Assembly: GCF_014133895.1 (NCBI RefSeq) | Contig: NC_050729.1 | Span: forward strand, 248,001-312,000 | DNA: 64,000 bases | Origin: Torulaspora globosa | Taxonomy: Eukaryota > Ascomycota > Saccharomycetes > Saccharomycetales > Saccharomycetaceae | Reading direction: 5' to 3' | The notes under the pieces: model-generated | What the model was told of the DNA's origin: nothing | The model's database searches: none | Seen by the model: only the letters and a program-made list of their open reading frames with translations | Part shown: in pieces, positions 19,654 through 29,762 of the stretch | Layout: the number at the start of each line of letters is the position of its first letter | How positions within the stretch are numbered: position 1 is the stretch's first letter | Made by a program: the position numbers and the translations under genes

Positions 19654-20181
19654 TTATCGTATCTTCAGCTCCCCCTGAGCATTCCAAGTACCCAACTGCT
19701 CTCTCTTAACGTGATACTCGGTCCGGAGATCGATGTATTGCTGTAGAAATGAGTCCAGCTTATCGCTGCTCCCAAGTTGATTCTCCATCTTTACACTGGC
19801 ATCTTCCAATTCCCTCATCTGTATTTCAAGCTTGGCCTTCATAAGGTCCTCACTGTACTTCTGATCAATTCTCTGATGCAAGTCTTGCCACATCTTCACG
19901 TACTGTGACTCTAGAATCCGGTTTTCCTCTAGTTTGCCCTGCAAATGGTTTCTTCTGTCATCTAATGACCTGAACTCCTGTTCCAGCTCCTCCAATCGAG
20001 TTTTCAGCCCCAATACCTCAGTCTTCGATTCATCTTGACGGTCAAACTGAGCAACGTACAGCTCTAGCTGGCTTTTATGAGACGTTACCAGATCCAAGAT
20101 CTCTTGGGAAGACAGCAGGTGTATGTTCTGCGGCAGGGGCAGATCGTTGCCGGAGCTTTCAGGCCCGGTTTCGGTTGGCAT
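19654..20181 (-). CDS. SRN2: ESCRT-I subunit Vps37/Srn2
   Basis: Srn2/Vps37 is a subunit of ESCRT-I, which sorts ubiquitinated membrane proteins into multivesicular bodies at the endosome. The 175-residue protein is almost wholly helical and coiled-coil (about residues 30-165), including the Mod(r) region with L-E-E-N-R-I-L-E. It is shorter than the 213-residue S. cerevisiae protein, mainly at the N terminus. No catalytic motif is expected. It is convergent with PEX7 with zero spacing and divergent from the TML25-type gene, consistent with YLR119W next to YLR118C. Confidence 0.85.
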   Translation of the reverse strand: MPTETGPESSGNDLPLPQNIHLLSSQEILDLVTSHKSQLELYVAQFDRQDESKTEVLGLKTRLEELEQEFRSLDDRRNHLQGKLEENRILESQYVKMWQDLHQRIDQKYSEDLMKAKLEIQMRELEDASVKMENQLGSSDKLDSFLQQYIDLRTEYHVKREQLGTWNAQGELKIR

Positions 20182-20300
20182 GGGTTCTTACAGCGTATGG
20201 TTGTCTACTCTCTTGTATAAGCCCTTTGTTATAAGTTCTACTGTCGCTGACTTCTCAGTCGTAAAAGACACCTAACTGAACAGTGAGATCAACTAAGCTC

Positions 20301-20981
20301 ATGTCCTCCGCCGTAAGAGTTGCTTCGAGAGCGCAGCCTGCCGAGCAAGCTTTGATAATTTTCCATGGGCTGGGCGATACAGGAAGTGGCTGGTCCTTCC
20401 TTGCTGACTTTCTCCAGAGAGATCCCGCATTCAGTCGTACCAGGTTCGTCTTCCCCAATGCTCCTAGCATCCCTATCACCGCCAATGGCGGTATGAAGAT
20501 GCCAGCATGGTTCGATATTCTAGAATGGACCCTATCTCCTACGAAGGCGGACACCGAAGGTGTGTTCAGGTCGCTAGATGTGATCCAAAGGTGTGTTCAA
20601 GAGCAGATCGATTCGGGCATCAAGCCGGAAAATATTATCGTCGGGGGCTTTTCTCAAGGTGCTGCCATCTCCCTGGCCGCCACGATGACTCTTCCCATGA
20701 AGGTTGGAGCTTTTGTCTCTTTGTCTGGTTTCTGTTGTACTTCGAAGGATGCCTTCAACCACACTTCCAGCAAGAACCTCGCCACCCCAGTATTTCACGG
20801 ACATGGCGACCAAGATCCAATCGTGCCACTGAAGAATGGTCAAATTGCTAGGGACTTCTACACCAGGGATTGCGGGCTTACAAACTACACTTTCAAGGTA
20901 TATCCGGGCCTGGAACACTCTACGTCTCCAGAAGAGATGGTCGATCTCATTGCATTCATCAAGAAGGTGTTCAGGCTGTAG
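20301..20981 (+). CDS. TML25: Acyl-protein thioesterase (YLR118C type)
   Basis: This alpha/beta-hydrolase removes palmitoyl groups from cytosolic proteins and is the yeast APT1 homologue. The nucleophile is Ser118 in G-G-F-S-Q-G-A, with Asp172 in the D-P-I-V-P motif and His206 in G-L-E-H-S-T completing the triad. The oxyanion-region sequence F-H-G-L-G-D-T-G-S-G-W lies near the N terminus. I use the ATG at 20301 (226 residues; 227 in S. cerevisiae). The frame is open six codons further upstream only through a GTG. Confidence 0.93.
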   Translation: MSSAVRVASRAQPAEQALIIFHGLGDTGSGWSFLADFLQRDPAFSRTRFVFPNAPSIPITANGGMKMPAWFDILEWTLSPTKADTEGVFRSLDVIQRCVQEQIDSGIKPENIIVGGFSQGAAISLAATMTLPMKVGAFVSLSGFCCTSKDAFNHTSSKNLATPVFHGHGDQDPIVPLKNGQIARDFYTRDCGLTNYTFKVYPGLEHSTSPEEMVDLIAFIKKVFRL

Positions 20982-21166
20982 AATGCGGCACTCCAAGAGC
21001 ATATAGACTGACTCGAAGGCCTTATAGATGGCTCATCTCATCATCATGTGATCGAAGCTTATTATACATATCTAGCTTGTAGCTATGTTGACGGTAGTTA
21101 AGCACACCAAGAGGTAGAAGAATAAAGAGCTGGCGGTCCTGAGCTCGATATCACTCTAGCTTGAAT

Positions 21167-24100
21167 ATGTCGCTGCCTCTGAAGCCGCTGACCATTGACT
21201 CGAGTAGCAAGCAATTGGATTCGAAACAGAAGAAATTTCACGCCAGCGTCGTGCGAGCACTGGAGCACTTTGATTCCGTTACTGAGTGGGCAGATTATAT
21301 TGCTAGTCTGGGAAAGCTGCTGAAGGCATTGCAGAGCTGGTCTCCTCAGTTCCAGAATGTCAAGTATTTTGTGCCGTCTCCGTACCAGGTCAGTAGACGG
21401 CTGGCGTCTTCGTTGTCGCCCAATCTACCAGCTGGGGTTCACCAGAAGACTTTGGAAGTATATACTTTCATCTTTGAGAAGATCGGACGGGAGACTTTGG
21501 CGGCGGAATGCAACATATGGATTCCAGGCATTTTGCCGTTGATGTCATATGCGTCGATGTCGGTAAAATCGCATCTAATCGACCTGTATGATAACTATCT
21601 CCTTCAGTTGCCCTCTTCCACATTGAAACTGCTGGTTAGGCCGCTATTGGCGAGCCTTTTGCCTGGGATTGATGACGAGAGCAGTGAATTTCAGCCCCTT
21701 ACGATAAGACTGTTGGAAACACTACAAGAGAATTTGGCAGAAAACTCTCTGTTTTGGCAAACTTGCTTTCTCGTCATGATTACCAGCCAAGAGCGACGGT
21801 TAGGCGGGTTGGTGTGGTTAACCAAAAAATTCCCTTCTATGAACTCTGTTCCGCATTTGGTCTCTCAGAAGTCCCAACAGATGGGCTCGGGACAAGAGGA
21901 TGAAAGGCGTCAGGACGCTAAGGCTCTGCGGAACGACGCGCTTTCTTTGCTGCTGCCTGAAGCGAAGGATCTTCTTTCACCGGACCCTGGGCTGCTTATC
22001 AGATGCCTTGCCTGTTGTTTGGATAACGAAAATGACTTGTTAATAAAAAGAGGGATATGGGATTTAATGGTTCAAAGATTACACCTCGATTCACCGGTGC
22101 TGAGCACCCTCGTGACCCAGGCGGATAAGCAGTTACTGTTGATGAGCTGCTGCAAGACTACTCTAGCAAAGGACATGTCTTTGAATAGACGACTTTGGAA
22201 CTGGCTGGTGGGCCCAACCGCCGCAGCTTTAGCAAACAACGCCAATAGCATTGAGTTGGAGCTGAAGAAGACAGAACAGGGGGGTAAGAATAGCTGTGAG
22301 TACTTTCTCGAAAATGGTTTGCAATCATTGACATTGGGTCTCAAGGAGATGCTCAAAGAAGAGCAGTCTGTGATGAACGTGTTTAGCATATGTCTAGCAG
22401 TGATGGACAGATGGGAAGTAGGATCGTTGGTGATTCCTGAAATGTTCATCCCATTATTGACCACTGCTCAAAAATATCAGATGAACGAGCGTATCCTCAA
22501 AATAGCAAATTCTTTCTTTGACGCTGTCGAAACCAATATTATATGGGGCAGAATCTTCCAATATATCAGAGAGAGCGGGGATCTAGGGTTTCCTCGATTC
22601 GTCCTGAACACTTTCAACATTACTTCAGATGAAGAAATCATCGTACGACACCTACCACTTATATTATTGGCCATGCTTTGCGTCGAGTATCGTGATGATC
22701 ATGCCAGCAACATAGAACGTTTAGTTTTGTGCCAGCAATTAGCAAATAGAATTCCAGAGCGTGCATTTTTACCCTTGGAAACTTCTAGATCAAGCATGGA
22801 TGAACAGAATAGCGAGAATATCATAGATCAGATAGCTGAATTCTATTCCCGCGCGTCCGACCCGATGGTTTCCCAAGAGACGGAACGCGCGAATGAAATC
22901 GTGCCGCCATTTCCTACTCATCGATTGACCTTGCTCATAATTGACCATTCATACAAGCTATTACTAAGAAACTTGGAAAAGCAAGACAATGTAGATGAAG
23001 CTGCATCGGTATATGTGACAATATTCAAGAAAATCCCTAGTGGGCAGAAAAATATTAACCCCGTTGAACAGATTGAAGAAGCCGATAAGCAAATGGTTGA
23101 TCTTATGTTTACTCTTTGCAAAAAAAACGCACATCACAATTCCATCTCCGGAATCATCAAGGCCTTCAGCAGTTATTTATGTTTGAAAATACCTCTGGAG
23201 GAGTCATGTCGATTATTGCACTCAATAGTCGGCTCTTTGTGGAGCCTTCTGGTGGAGCCAAAAACGCAATTGAAGGCACTTAGATCATTAGAGTTACTGG
23301 AAAGCAGTTCATGTTACTCTTACCTTGAGGGAGCACTCTCACAGGCATTCATGGAAGAACAGGACATTTCGAGATCCCTTGTTGTCCTTGAGTTGCTCTG
23401 GAACCACCTAGATCCTAGTTCTAAAATAATAAGCAGGCCTTTGGAGCTAATGACAGATGAGCTCTTCACTGAAGAAAACCCAAACTATCTCAGCGTTTCT
23501 AAATGGGTTCTTTCAGTCGTGAATTCTGGAACATCCAACAGATTATTTTACATGCTTACTGACAAACTATTGCAGGCGGAGTTTCTAAACAGAGATATGC
23601 TCGAAGAACTGGATGATCTCGACATGTTCACATATAGACTGCGATCGCTCACCAGTGTCTTGAAGACTAACAATGGAATTGTGATTCGCAATTTCGCAAC
23701 AGAGCTGACCTCCATTTCATCACTAGCAATCTGGGCCAACGCTGATATATCGACGTACAAAAGCCTTGTTCTCACTATTATTCTGCGGTTTCTCGAAATA
23801 AAGAATAATAACGATGCCAAAAGTATCCGAAGTGCTTTGATTTTATTAGAATGCATACTAGATGGCACAGAGCGAAATTTCAAAGATATCGTTATTGTTT
23901 TGCTGCAAATGTCCTTGAAGTACATTGCACAAGGAGGACTCGAGTGTGAACTCATCGCTGTCTCTCTACTTAATATAGTAACGAAGGCTTTGAAGTTGTC
24001 CCACGAAAATGGTATTAAGCTGGACATTTTCGATGACAATAGCACACATCTCAAATATGTGGATTACCTTGTTACCAGTATCGCAACCATGGAAGGACCG

Positions 24101-26215
24101 CTGATATTAGCATCTTACTTTGGGCTTCTGTCCGAGAGTGTGACATATTTTCAAACCGCCATGTTTCGAATGATACTACCGCTCAGCGCATCAATTGTAC
24201 AGTGCGTCGATCGACTATTCAAAAAAGAAGTAGAACAAGGCGGTTTCTACCAATCGATAGCTCTTCTGCTGACTGGTCTCGAAGAGCTACTGGAGGTATC
24301 CCACAGCTATCTCGCCACAAAGGAGAAAGAGGGATATTCTGCCTCGTCTGGTTCGAAAGGTGATTTCCTTCAATCCGTTGTATCCAATGTGTTTTCATCC
24401 GATACTTCTGCAAATGAGGTAGAAATACAAGGAGAAAGAGATGTGGTTCTTCAATCTTTTAAGCAGGTCATAAATTGCTGCTGTGACATATGGTTCTGGG
24501 CTCATGAGCTTGCCGTTACTGGAGAAGAAGATACTAGCGATCAAATGAACCACCATTCATTCAAGTTCAAATTTATCGCAAAGAAAACACTGGAAAAGCT
24601 ATTCAGTCTTGAGCCTCTACAGGTTATGGAAACCTTGTTACTGGTTCCTGATGAACAGATCTTGACGCTGATACATGTTCTGGACGGTAATAGACCTGCT
24701 TTAACATTACCATATCTTTTCCTTAGCGTTGTCCACAGAAAAAATAAAAACTCATACGTTAGATTCTCAATAAGTGGAACAACTGGCAGCACGTCTGTCA
24801 ACAAAGGTCTACGCTTAGAATCATCAGCGAATTCCCAACTTGACACTGAAAGCCTGATGAGATTTGTGATTCGTTACACGCGCTCCCTTGAAAATGCAGC
24901 TATTGAAGACTTTTACAATGACTTTCTGCAGTTTATCAGAGAAATATCTACAAATTGCGTCCTTTATGAAGCCATATCGAAATCTGTTCTTTTATTCATG
25001 ACTGTTGTGTCTGATAAGCTGCGGAAATCCAAGTTTGGGGAAGATAAAAAGGTGCGGAGAGAGCTTTCCGATATTTTTATCAAATTCTTACCCAATGCCC
25101 TGACCGAAAGTCCTTTTGATTATACAGACCCAAAGCAATCATTCGATGATCTTTCATTTCTCGTCTCTCATTTGCAACACGTTGTCAACGACGAAGTTGG
25201 AGGTGACAAATTCAACAATGCTATTTCAGTAGTTGTGTCTCAATGTGTTGCCCCATACTTCAAGGCCAAAAGTATCGCGGTTCCGGAACATGTTTTGAAC
25301 TTAATGGTGGCGATAGCGAAGGTTGGTAGTCGAGTGAAAAACTGGAAAACTTTGATCAATGACTTCTATTTCGACAATAGGAAATTGCCACTGCTCTCGA
25401 CCAACAAGCTGTGGGATCGAATCATTTACCAATGGTCACGGTACCCAGACAATAAAACGAAGGTTTTGAGCGAGATGCTGGCGACAATTGATTCCAAGAT
25501 GGCGGGCATAGCACCTGCTTTGATGCCATTTAATACTCGCAGCGACTCGGAGATTGAATCGAAATGCCAAAATCTGGTGAGGATCGCGCATCTATTGATG
25601 ATTTCGCCCTCGGATAGTTATCTAATCAGTTTTCAGACACTGATTTCATCCACATGCCAATATCTTCTGTCTAGCGATTCCACCTTAAAAGAGAAAGCTT
25701 GGATATTACTCAGAGTCTTGCTACTGAAGTTTAACAGCCAGCACTTCCTTGAGTATTGGTCCCTAATCACATACTGTCTACAAACAAATTTACAAGAATT
25801 CTGTGAGACTTTACAAATACAGGCCGAAATTCATTCAGGAGCTGTATTCCAAGCATGTAAGACTTTGGACCTTCTACTGGCCCTGAACTGCGAAGGTTTT
25901 AGCAGCACAAACGAATGGCTGTTTATCATTGATACTATAAACTGTATCTACAAGAGCTATCCTTATGTGGCTCTGGTCGATAAGGTTTACGAGTCTAGAG
26001 GGTTTGAATCTAGCAGTTTAGATGACGTTGAGCTGGTCGATCGATCTGAGTTGACTATACCTATGTTAAAAGGCGTGCATTCCATTCACAGTTACATACA
26101 ACTGAGATATTTCCTCCAGAACCTAAGCTACACGCATTATGAGTACATTTATGGACTGCAAACGCTCGATTTGACTGGCTGCGATGACGACTTAAGCATA
26201 GATATTTTCACATAA
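21167..26215 (+). CDS. DOP1: Dopey-family membrane-traffic protein Dop1
   Basis: Dop1 is a large peripheral membrane protein that works with the flippase Neo1 and with Mon2 at Golgi and endosomes. The protein is 1682 residues from the ATG at 21167 (1698 in S. cerevisiae). The N-terminal Dopey domain is recognisable in K-K-F-H-A-S-V-V-R-A-L-E-H-F and the following helical repeats. The rest is predominantly helical with leucine-rich stretches and no catalytic signature. The frame extends two codons upstream to a TTG that I do not use. It is the longest complete gene in the window. Its stop is only 3 bp from the stop of the convergent MTQ2. Confidence 0.95.
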   Translation: MSLPLKPLTIDSSSKQLDSKQKKFHASVVRALEHFDSVTEWADYIASLGKLLKALQSWSPQFQNVKYFVPSPYQVSRRLASSLSPNLPAGVHQKTLEVYTFIFEKIGRETLAAECNIWIPGILPLMSYASMSVKSHLIDLYDNYLLQLPSSTLKLLVRPLLASLLPGIDDESSEFQPLTIRLLETLQENLAENSLFWQTCFLVMITSQERRLGGLVWLTKKFPSMNSVPHLVSQKSQQMGSGQEDERRQDAKALRNDALSLLLPEAKDLLSPDPGLLIRCLACCLDNENDLLIKRGIWDLMVQRLHLDSPVLSTLVTQADKQLLLMSCCKTTLAKDMSLNRRLWNWLVGPTAAALANNANSIELELKKTEQGGKNSCEYFLENGLQSLTLGLKEMLKEEQSVMNVFSICLAVMDRWEVGSLVIPEMFIPLLTTAQKYQMNERILKIANSFFDAVETNIIWGRIFQYIRESGDLGFPRFVLNTFNITSDEEIIVRHLPLILLAMLCVEYRDDHASNIERLVLCQQLANRIPERAFLPLETSRSSMDEQNSENIIDQIAEFYSRASDPMVSQETERANEIVPPFPTHRLTLLIIDHSYKLLLRNLEKQDNVDEAASVYVTIFKKIPSGQKNINPVEQIEEADKQMVDLMFTLCKKNAHHNSISGIIKAFSSYLCLKIPLEESCRLLHSIVGSLWSLLVEPKTQLKALRSLELLESSSCYSYLEGALSQAFMEEQDISRSLVVLELLWNHLDPSSKIISRPLELMTDELFTEENPNYLSVSKWVLSVVNSGTSNRLFYMLTDKLLQAEFLNRDMLEELDDLDMFTYRLRSLTSVLKTNNGIVIRNFATELTSISSLAIWANADISTYKSLVLTIILRFLEIKNNNDAKSIRSALILLECILDGTERNFKDIVIVLLQMSLKYIAQGGLECELIAVSLLNIVTKALKLSHENGIKLDIFDDNSTHLKYVDYLVTSIATMEGPLILASYFGLLSESVTYFQTAMFRMILPLSASIVQCVDRLFKKEVEQGGFYQSIALLLTGLEELLEVSHSYLATKEKEGYSASSGSKGDFLQSVVSNVFSSDTSANEVEIQGERDVVLQSFKQVINCCCDIWFWAHELAVTGEEDTSDQMNHHSFKFKFIAKKTLEKLFSLEPLQVMETLLLVPDEQILTLIHVLDGNRPALTLPYLFLSVVHRKNKNSYVRFSISGTTGSTSVNKGLRLESSANSQLDTESLMRFVIRYTRSLENAAIEDFYNDFLQFIREISTNCVLYEAISKSVLLFMTVVSDKLRKSKFGEDKKVRRELSDIFIKFLPNALTESPFDYTDPKQSFDDLSFLVSHLQHVVNDEVGGDKFNNAISVVVSQCVAPYFKAKSIAVPEHVLNLMVAIAKVGSRVKNWKTLINDFYFDNRKLPLLSTNKLWDRIIYQWSRYPDNKTKVLSEMLATIDSKMAGIAPALMPFNTRSDSEIESKCQNLVRIAHLLMISPSDSYLISFQTLISSTCQYLLSSDSTLKEKAWILLRVLLLKFNSQHFLEYWSLITYCLQTNLQEFCETLQIQAEIHSGAVFQACKTLDLLLALNCEGFSSTNEWLFIIDTINCIYKSYPYVALVDKVYESRGFESSSLDDVELVDRSELTIPMLKGVHSIHSYIQLRYFLQNLSYTHYEYIYGLQTLDLTGCDDDLSIDIFT

Positions 26216-26218
26216 GTT

Positions 26219-26902
26219 TTAAGAATGATTGGCGGTCTTTCTACTGAATCTGTAGACGCTAAGGACCTCCCATCCTGCTTTCCTATGGATAATGAGCTCC
26301 ACATCCCAACTGTATGTCGCTTTCATCCTGTTTGCGACTTCCTCTGGACGATTTCTGGCGCAGAACAAGATATATGCCACGCCCTTCTTGGACAGGACTG
26401 TCTCAAGCTGCAGAAGCAGCTTTTCGGTAATCACCATGCCATTTTCACCACCCAGCAGAGCCAGATCAAGCCATGTCGAGTGGTCATCTGCAGCGTTCGG
26501 AATCTCTGGCACATGCTCAGCCGGAACGTAGGGAGGATTGAACACTAGCAGGTCTACTTCTCTCGGCTTCAAACAGGACGCCAGGTCACATTGGACAGCA
26601 TCCAGATACGTTCCGTGGCATTTGTTACGCCTTACCGTGTCGTCTGTAGCTTCAAGAGCCCAAGGACTGATATCGACAGCGAAGTACATTGAGCTACCTC
26701 TTGCCGGTATGCCATTTTGCATCATAAACGTAGTAACTATGCCAGATCCGGGTCCCAGTTCACATACAACCGACAGCCCATCTCGGAATCTCGACGCTAA
26801 GTACTCTTGCTCATGCTCCAGGCAGTCTAGCAGCAGAAAGCTATCTTCAGAGGGCTCATAAACCGTCTCATAATCGCATTTCACGTAGGGCGTCGGTAGC
26901 AT
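26219..26902 (-). CDS. MTQ2: eRF1 glutamine methyltransferase Mtq2
   Basis: Mtq2 is the S-adenosylmethionine-dependent catalytic subunit (with Trm112) that methylates the Gln of the GGQ motif in release factor eRF1. Motif I for SAM binding is E-L-G-P-G-S-G at residues 48-54, and the substrate-amide motif N-P-P-Y is at 122-125. Length is 227 residues (221 in S. cerevisiae). It lies between DOP1 and RUB1, as YDR140W does, and is divergent from RUB1 with about 140 bp between the two start codons. Confidence 0.96.
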   Translation of the reverse strand: MLPTPYVKCDYETVYEPSEDSFLLLDCLEHEQEYLASRFRDGLSVVCELGPGSGIVTTFMMQNGIPARGSSMYFAVDISPWALEATDDTVRRNKCHGTYLDAVQCDLASCLKPREVDLLVFNPPYVPAEHVPEIPNAADDHSTWLDLALLGGENGMVITEKLLLQLETVLSKKGVAYILFCARNRPEEVANRMKATYSWDVELIIHRKAGWEVLSVYRFSRKTANHS

Positions 26903-27043
26903 AATCGATCCTGTCTCGCATTCCCACCATTAGTGACCAGTCGGAAGCGATGACTTCGTAAGTCTCTTGCTTAGTACGCCTTACATCTTGAAGATGGAAA
27001 GGCATCAGATAGCCACTCAACTGAAGGTAGAGACCCCATAGAA

Positions 27044-27341
27044 ATGATCATCAAGGTAAAGACCCTGACCGGTAAAGAGATCGCTGTTGAGCTGAAAAGT
27101 GAAGATCCAGTTTACCATATAAAGGAGCTCTTAGAAGAGAAGGAAGGTATTCCGCCATCGCAGCAGAGACTGATCTTCCAGGGCAAGCAAATGTATGTTC
27201 CAGCATAAGCTTTAGGGTGCTGAAGCCGATCTTACTAACGATTCCTTGTGATGAAGAGACGACCAGCAAACGATCGGAGCGGCCAAGCTGCTCGACGGCA
27301 TGGTTCTGCACCTGGTTCTGACGTTACGAGGTGGCCATTGA
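27044..27341 (+). CDS. RUB1: Ubiquitin-like modifier Rub1 (Nedd8), one intron
   Basis: Rub1 is the Nedd8 homologue conjugated to cullins. Exon 1 is 27044..27192 and exon 2 is 27257..27341; joined they give 77 residues, the same length as S. cerevisiae Rub1. The product has a ubiquitin fold beginning [13 protein letters not shown] and ending L-R-G-G-H, so one residue must be removed to expose the conjugating di-glycine, as with the final Asn in S. cerevisiae. The intron interrupts the Ile codon after G-K-Q. S. cerevisiae YDR139C also carries one intron. Its conjugation cofactor gene DCN1 is in the same window. Confidence 0.96.
27193..27256 (+). other. RUB1 intron
   Basis: This 64-nt spliceosomal intron has donor GTATGT, branch-point box TACTAAC at 27233-27239 and an AAG acceptor at 27254-27256. 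The next AG (GAG at 27258) would shift the frame. The branch box is only about 17 nt from the acceptor, as in DCN1. Confidence 0.92.
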
Positions 27342-27618
27342 GCTGCTTTTCTAGACTTTCAGGGACATCTCAAGAGTGTTGCCCAGCGTTTGCGTCCGAA
27401 GACAATACACATGCAAGAGCTGATTACGAGCTGCCAGCTGGGAACTCCATTGGGACCTTTAAGCAGCTGCAAGGCTTGGATTCTTATACTTTTCATATAT
27501 AGTCTCTGTCGTTTCAGTAGAGTTGGCTTTGTAAGACTGAAGTCTTTGATGCTTGAAGACCATCACTTAGCTTACATCTCAAGGAAGGCAAAGAAGGGTG
27601 AGACTGAGGTGTAAAGCC

Positions 27619-29658
27619 ATGGAGGATGAGGCTGTGGAGCAGATTTCAGCAGAGCAGATTCTGAAGGAGGTTTATGAGAAGAGAAAGATTGTCAAGCCCA
27701 GTACCAAGGTCGATATCCTCGACTTGGAGGAACTGCACGAATACCAGCGGAGGAAAAGAAGCGAATATGAGACGTATTTGAAGCGTAATCGGTTGGACAT
27801 GGGCCAGTGGATCCGGTATGCCCAGTTTGAAATAGAACAGCACGATATCCGACGCGCCAGGTCGGTATTCGAGAGAGGACTGCTCGTTGATGGTGGTTAT
27901 GTCCCGCTCTGGGTCAGATATATCGATGCAGAGGTGAAGCTCAAGTTCATTAACCATGCGAGAAACCTGCTTGATAGGGCTGTTAACCTCCTTCCGCGCG
28001 TGGACAAGTTCTGGTACAAGTATCTATTGATGGAAGAGTCGCTGGGGAACTTCGACATAGTACGATCATTGTTCACAAAGTGGATATCGCTGGAACCCAA
28101 CGCAAATGCCTGGGATAGCTTTGTTGACTTTGAAATGCGGCAGGAGAGATGGGAAAATGCGAGGGAAGTGTTCGCACGATACGTCTTGGTTCATCCTTCG
28201 GCTGCTACGTGGTTAAAATGGGTGCGTTTCGAGACTACGCATGGTGATGTCAATTCTGTCAGGAAAGTTTATGAGTTGGCTGTGGATACCTTGCTTTCGT
28301 TCCAAATCTACGAACGAACGGATGAACTGATCGAACTCGTTATCTCTTTTGCGACCTGGGAATCGTCTGAGCGAGAGTTTGAACGTGCTAGATCACTATA
28401 CGCAATCTCCATCCAAAAATGGCCACAAAGCCAGGCTCTTAAGGATAGTATGCTGAATTTCGAGAAAACGTTTGGCAGTTTTACGTCTGCAGAAGAAAAC
28501 GTCATTGTCAAGAGAAGGAGACGTTATGAAGACCGTTTGCGGGAAAATCCAAGGGATTTCGATACATGGTGGTTGTACTTGAATATTATTGAGGAGCATT
28601 TCAGAAGTGAGTTGTCAAACAGCCTCGAGAAATCAGTCCATGCTAATGAGCCACAGACTTTGAGTAAAAATATAGGTTGGAAACAATATATCCTGCTATG
28701 GATGAGGTTACTGCTATTTTCTGAACTAGAAGTCTGCGATATAGAGCGCACAAGAATGCTTTATAAGAGGCTAATCGATAATGTGATTCCGCATAAGCAT
28801 TTTACGTTCTCTAAAATATGGCTAATGTACGCCGAATTCGAAATCAGACAAGGGGATGTAAGCAAAGCTAGGAAAATATTGGGCAGGTCAATAGGCATGT
28901 GTCCCAAGCCTAAGACTTTCAAAAGATATATCGAGCTCGAAATAAAGCTGAAACAGTTCGACAGAGTACGAAAGCTTTACGAAAAATATTTGGAGTTTGA
29001 CTCATCCAATGTGAGTACTTGGATCAGCTACGCAGAATTAGAGGAGAACTTGGGAGATGAACAAAGATGCAGAGCTATTTATGATCTGGCAATCAGCAAA
29101 AGCGCTGAATTAGATCTTTCCCAAAGATCAAGGCAGACTTTAATGCAGCGAGCGATTGCATTTGAAACGGACGAACAAGAATTTACAATAGCCCGTAACC
29201 TCCATGAACGTTATGTCGAGCTTGATGGAGACTCACCAGCGACCTGGATTAATTATGCACATTACGAAAGTTCAGTCCCATCTGATGAGCAACTTACTTC
29301 TCTTCAAGAGGCCGCAGAACAGGGAGATGAAGATGTCGAGTTCAAGCCTGCCGCTGAGAATTATTCACGTTCAAGAAAAGTATTTGAAAGAGCTCTTAAG
29401 CACTTCAAACAAAAGGGCAACCACGAAGGTAGAATCGCAATTTTGGAAGCCTACAAAGACTTCGAAGACATTAACGGAACGGTGGAAGAACACGAAGCGG
29501 TGTTGAAGCGAATGCCACAGGTTACGACAAGACTAACCGCTGATGGCATCGAGAAAAAGATCTACGTTTTTCCAGAAGATGAAAATGGTAAGGAGAAGGC
29601 TCCAAATGTCTCCAAACTTCTCGCGTTTGCAAAGAAGTGGGATGAGGCACAACGGTGA
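27619..29658 (+). CDS. CLF1: Splicing factor Clf1 (crooked-neck, HAT repeats)
   Basis: Clf1/Syf3 is an NTC-associated scaffold of the spliceosome, needed for tri-snRNP addition. The 679-residue protein (687 in S. cerevisiae) consists of tandem HAT (half-a-TPR) repeats, with many copies of W-x-x-Y/F...E patterns such as M-G-Q-W-I-R-Y-A-Q-F-E-I-E and T-W-L-K-W-V-R-F-E. The ATG at 27619 gives M-E-D-E-A-V-E-Q-I-S-A-E-Q-I-L. An upstream in-frame GTG at 27598 is ignored. It is convergent with MSL5, another splicing factor, in the YLR117C-YLR116W order. Confidence 0.96.
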   Translation: MEDEAVEQISAEQILKEVYEKRKIVKPSTKVDILDLEELHEYQRRKRSEYETYLKRNRLDMGQWIRYAQFEIEQHDIRRARSVFERGLLVDGGYVPLWVRYIDAEVKLKFINHARNLLDRAVNLLPRVDKFWYKYLLMEESLGNFDIVRSLFTKWISLEPNANAWDSFVDFEMRQERWENAREVFARYVLVHPSAATWLKWVRFETTHGDVNSVRKVYELAVDTLLSFQIYERTDELIELVISFATWESSEREFERARSLYAISIQKWPQSQALKDSMLNFEKTFGSFTSAEENVIVKRRRRYEDRLRENPRDFDTWWLYLNIIEEHFRSELSNSLEKSVHANEPQTLSKNIGWKQYILLWMRLLLFSELEVCDIERTRMLYKRLIDNVIPHKHFTFSKIWLMYAEFEIRQGDVSKARKILGRSIGMCPKPKTFKRYIELEIKLKQFDRVRKLYEKYLEFDSSNVSTWISYAELEENLGDEQRCRAIYDLAISKSAELDLSQRSRQTLMQRAIAFETDEQEFTIARNLHERYVELDGDSPATWINYAHYESSVPSDEQLTSLQEAAEQGDEDVEFKPAAENYSRSRKVFERALKHFKQKGNHEGRIAILEAYKDFEDINGTVEEHEAVLKRMPQVTTRLTADGIEKKIYVFPEDENGKEKAPNVSKLLAFAKKWDEAQR

Positions 29659-29762
29659 GCGCAGAGAACTGACGGTGAACCAATGCTCTCAGATGATTAG
29701 TATTTCCAAAAACATCAAAAAATTTTGAATACATACTATTTCTTGCCCGGTCCTGATTTAGT

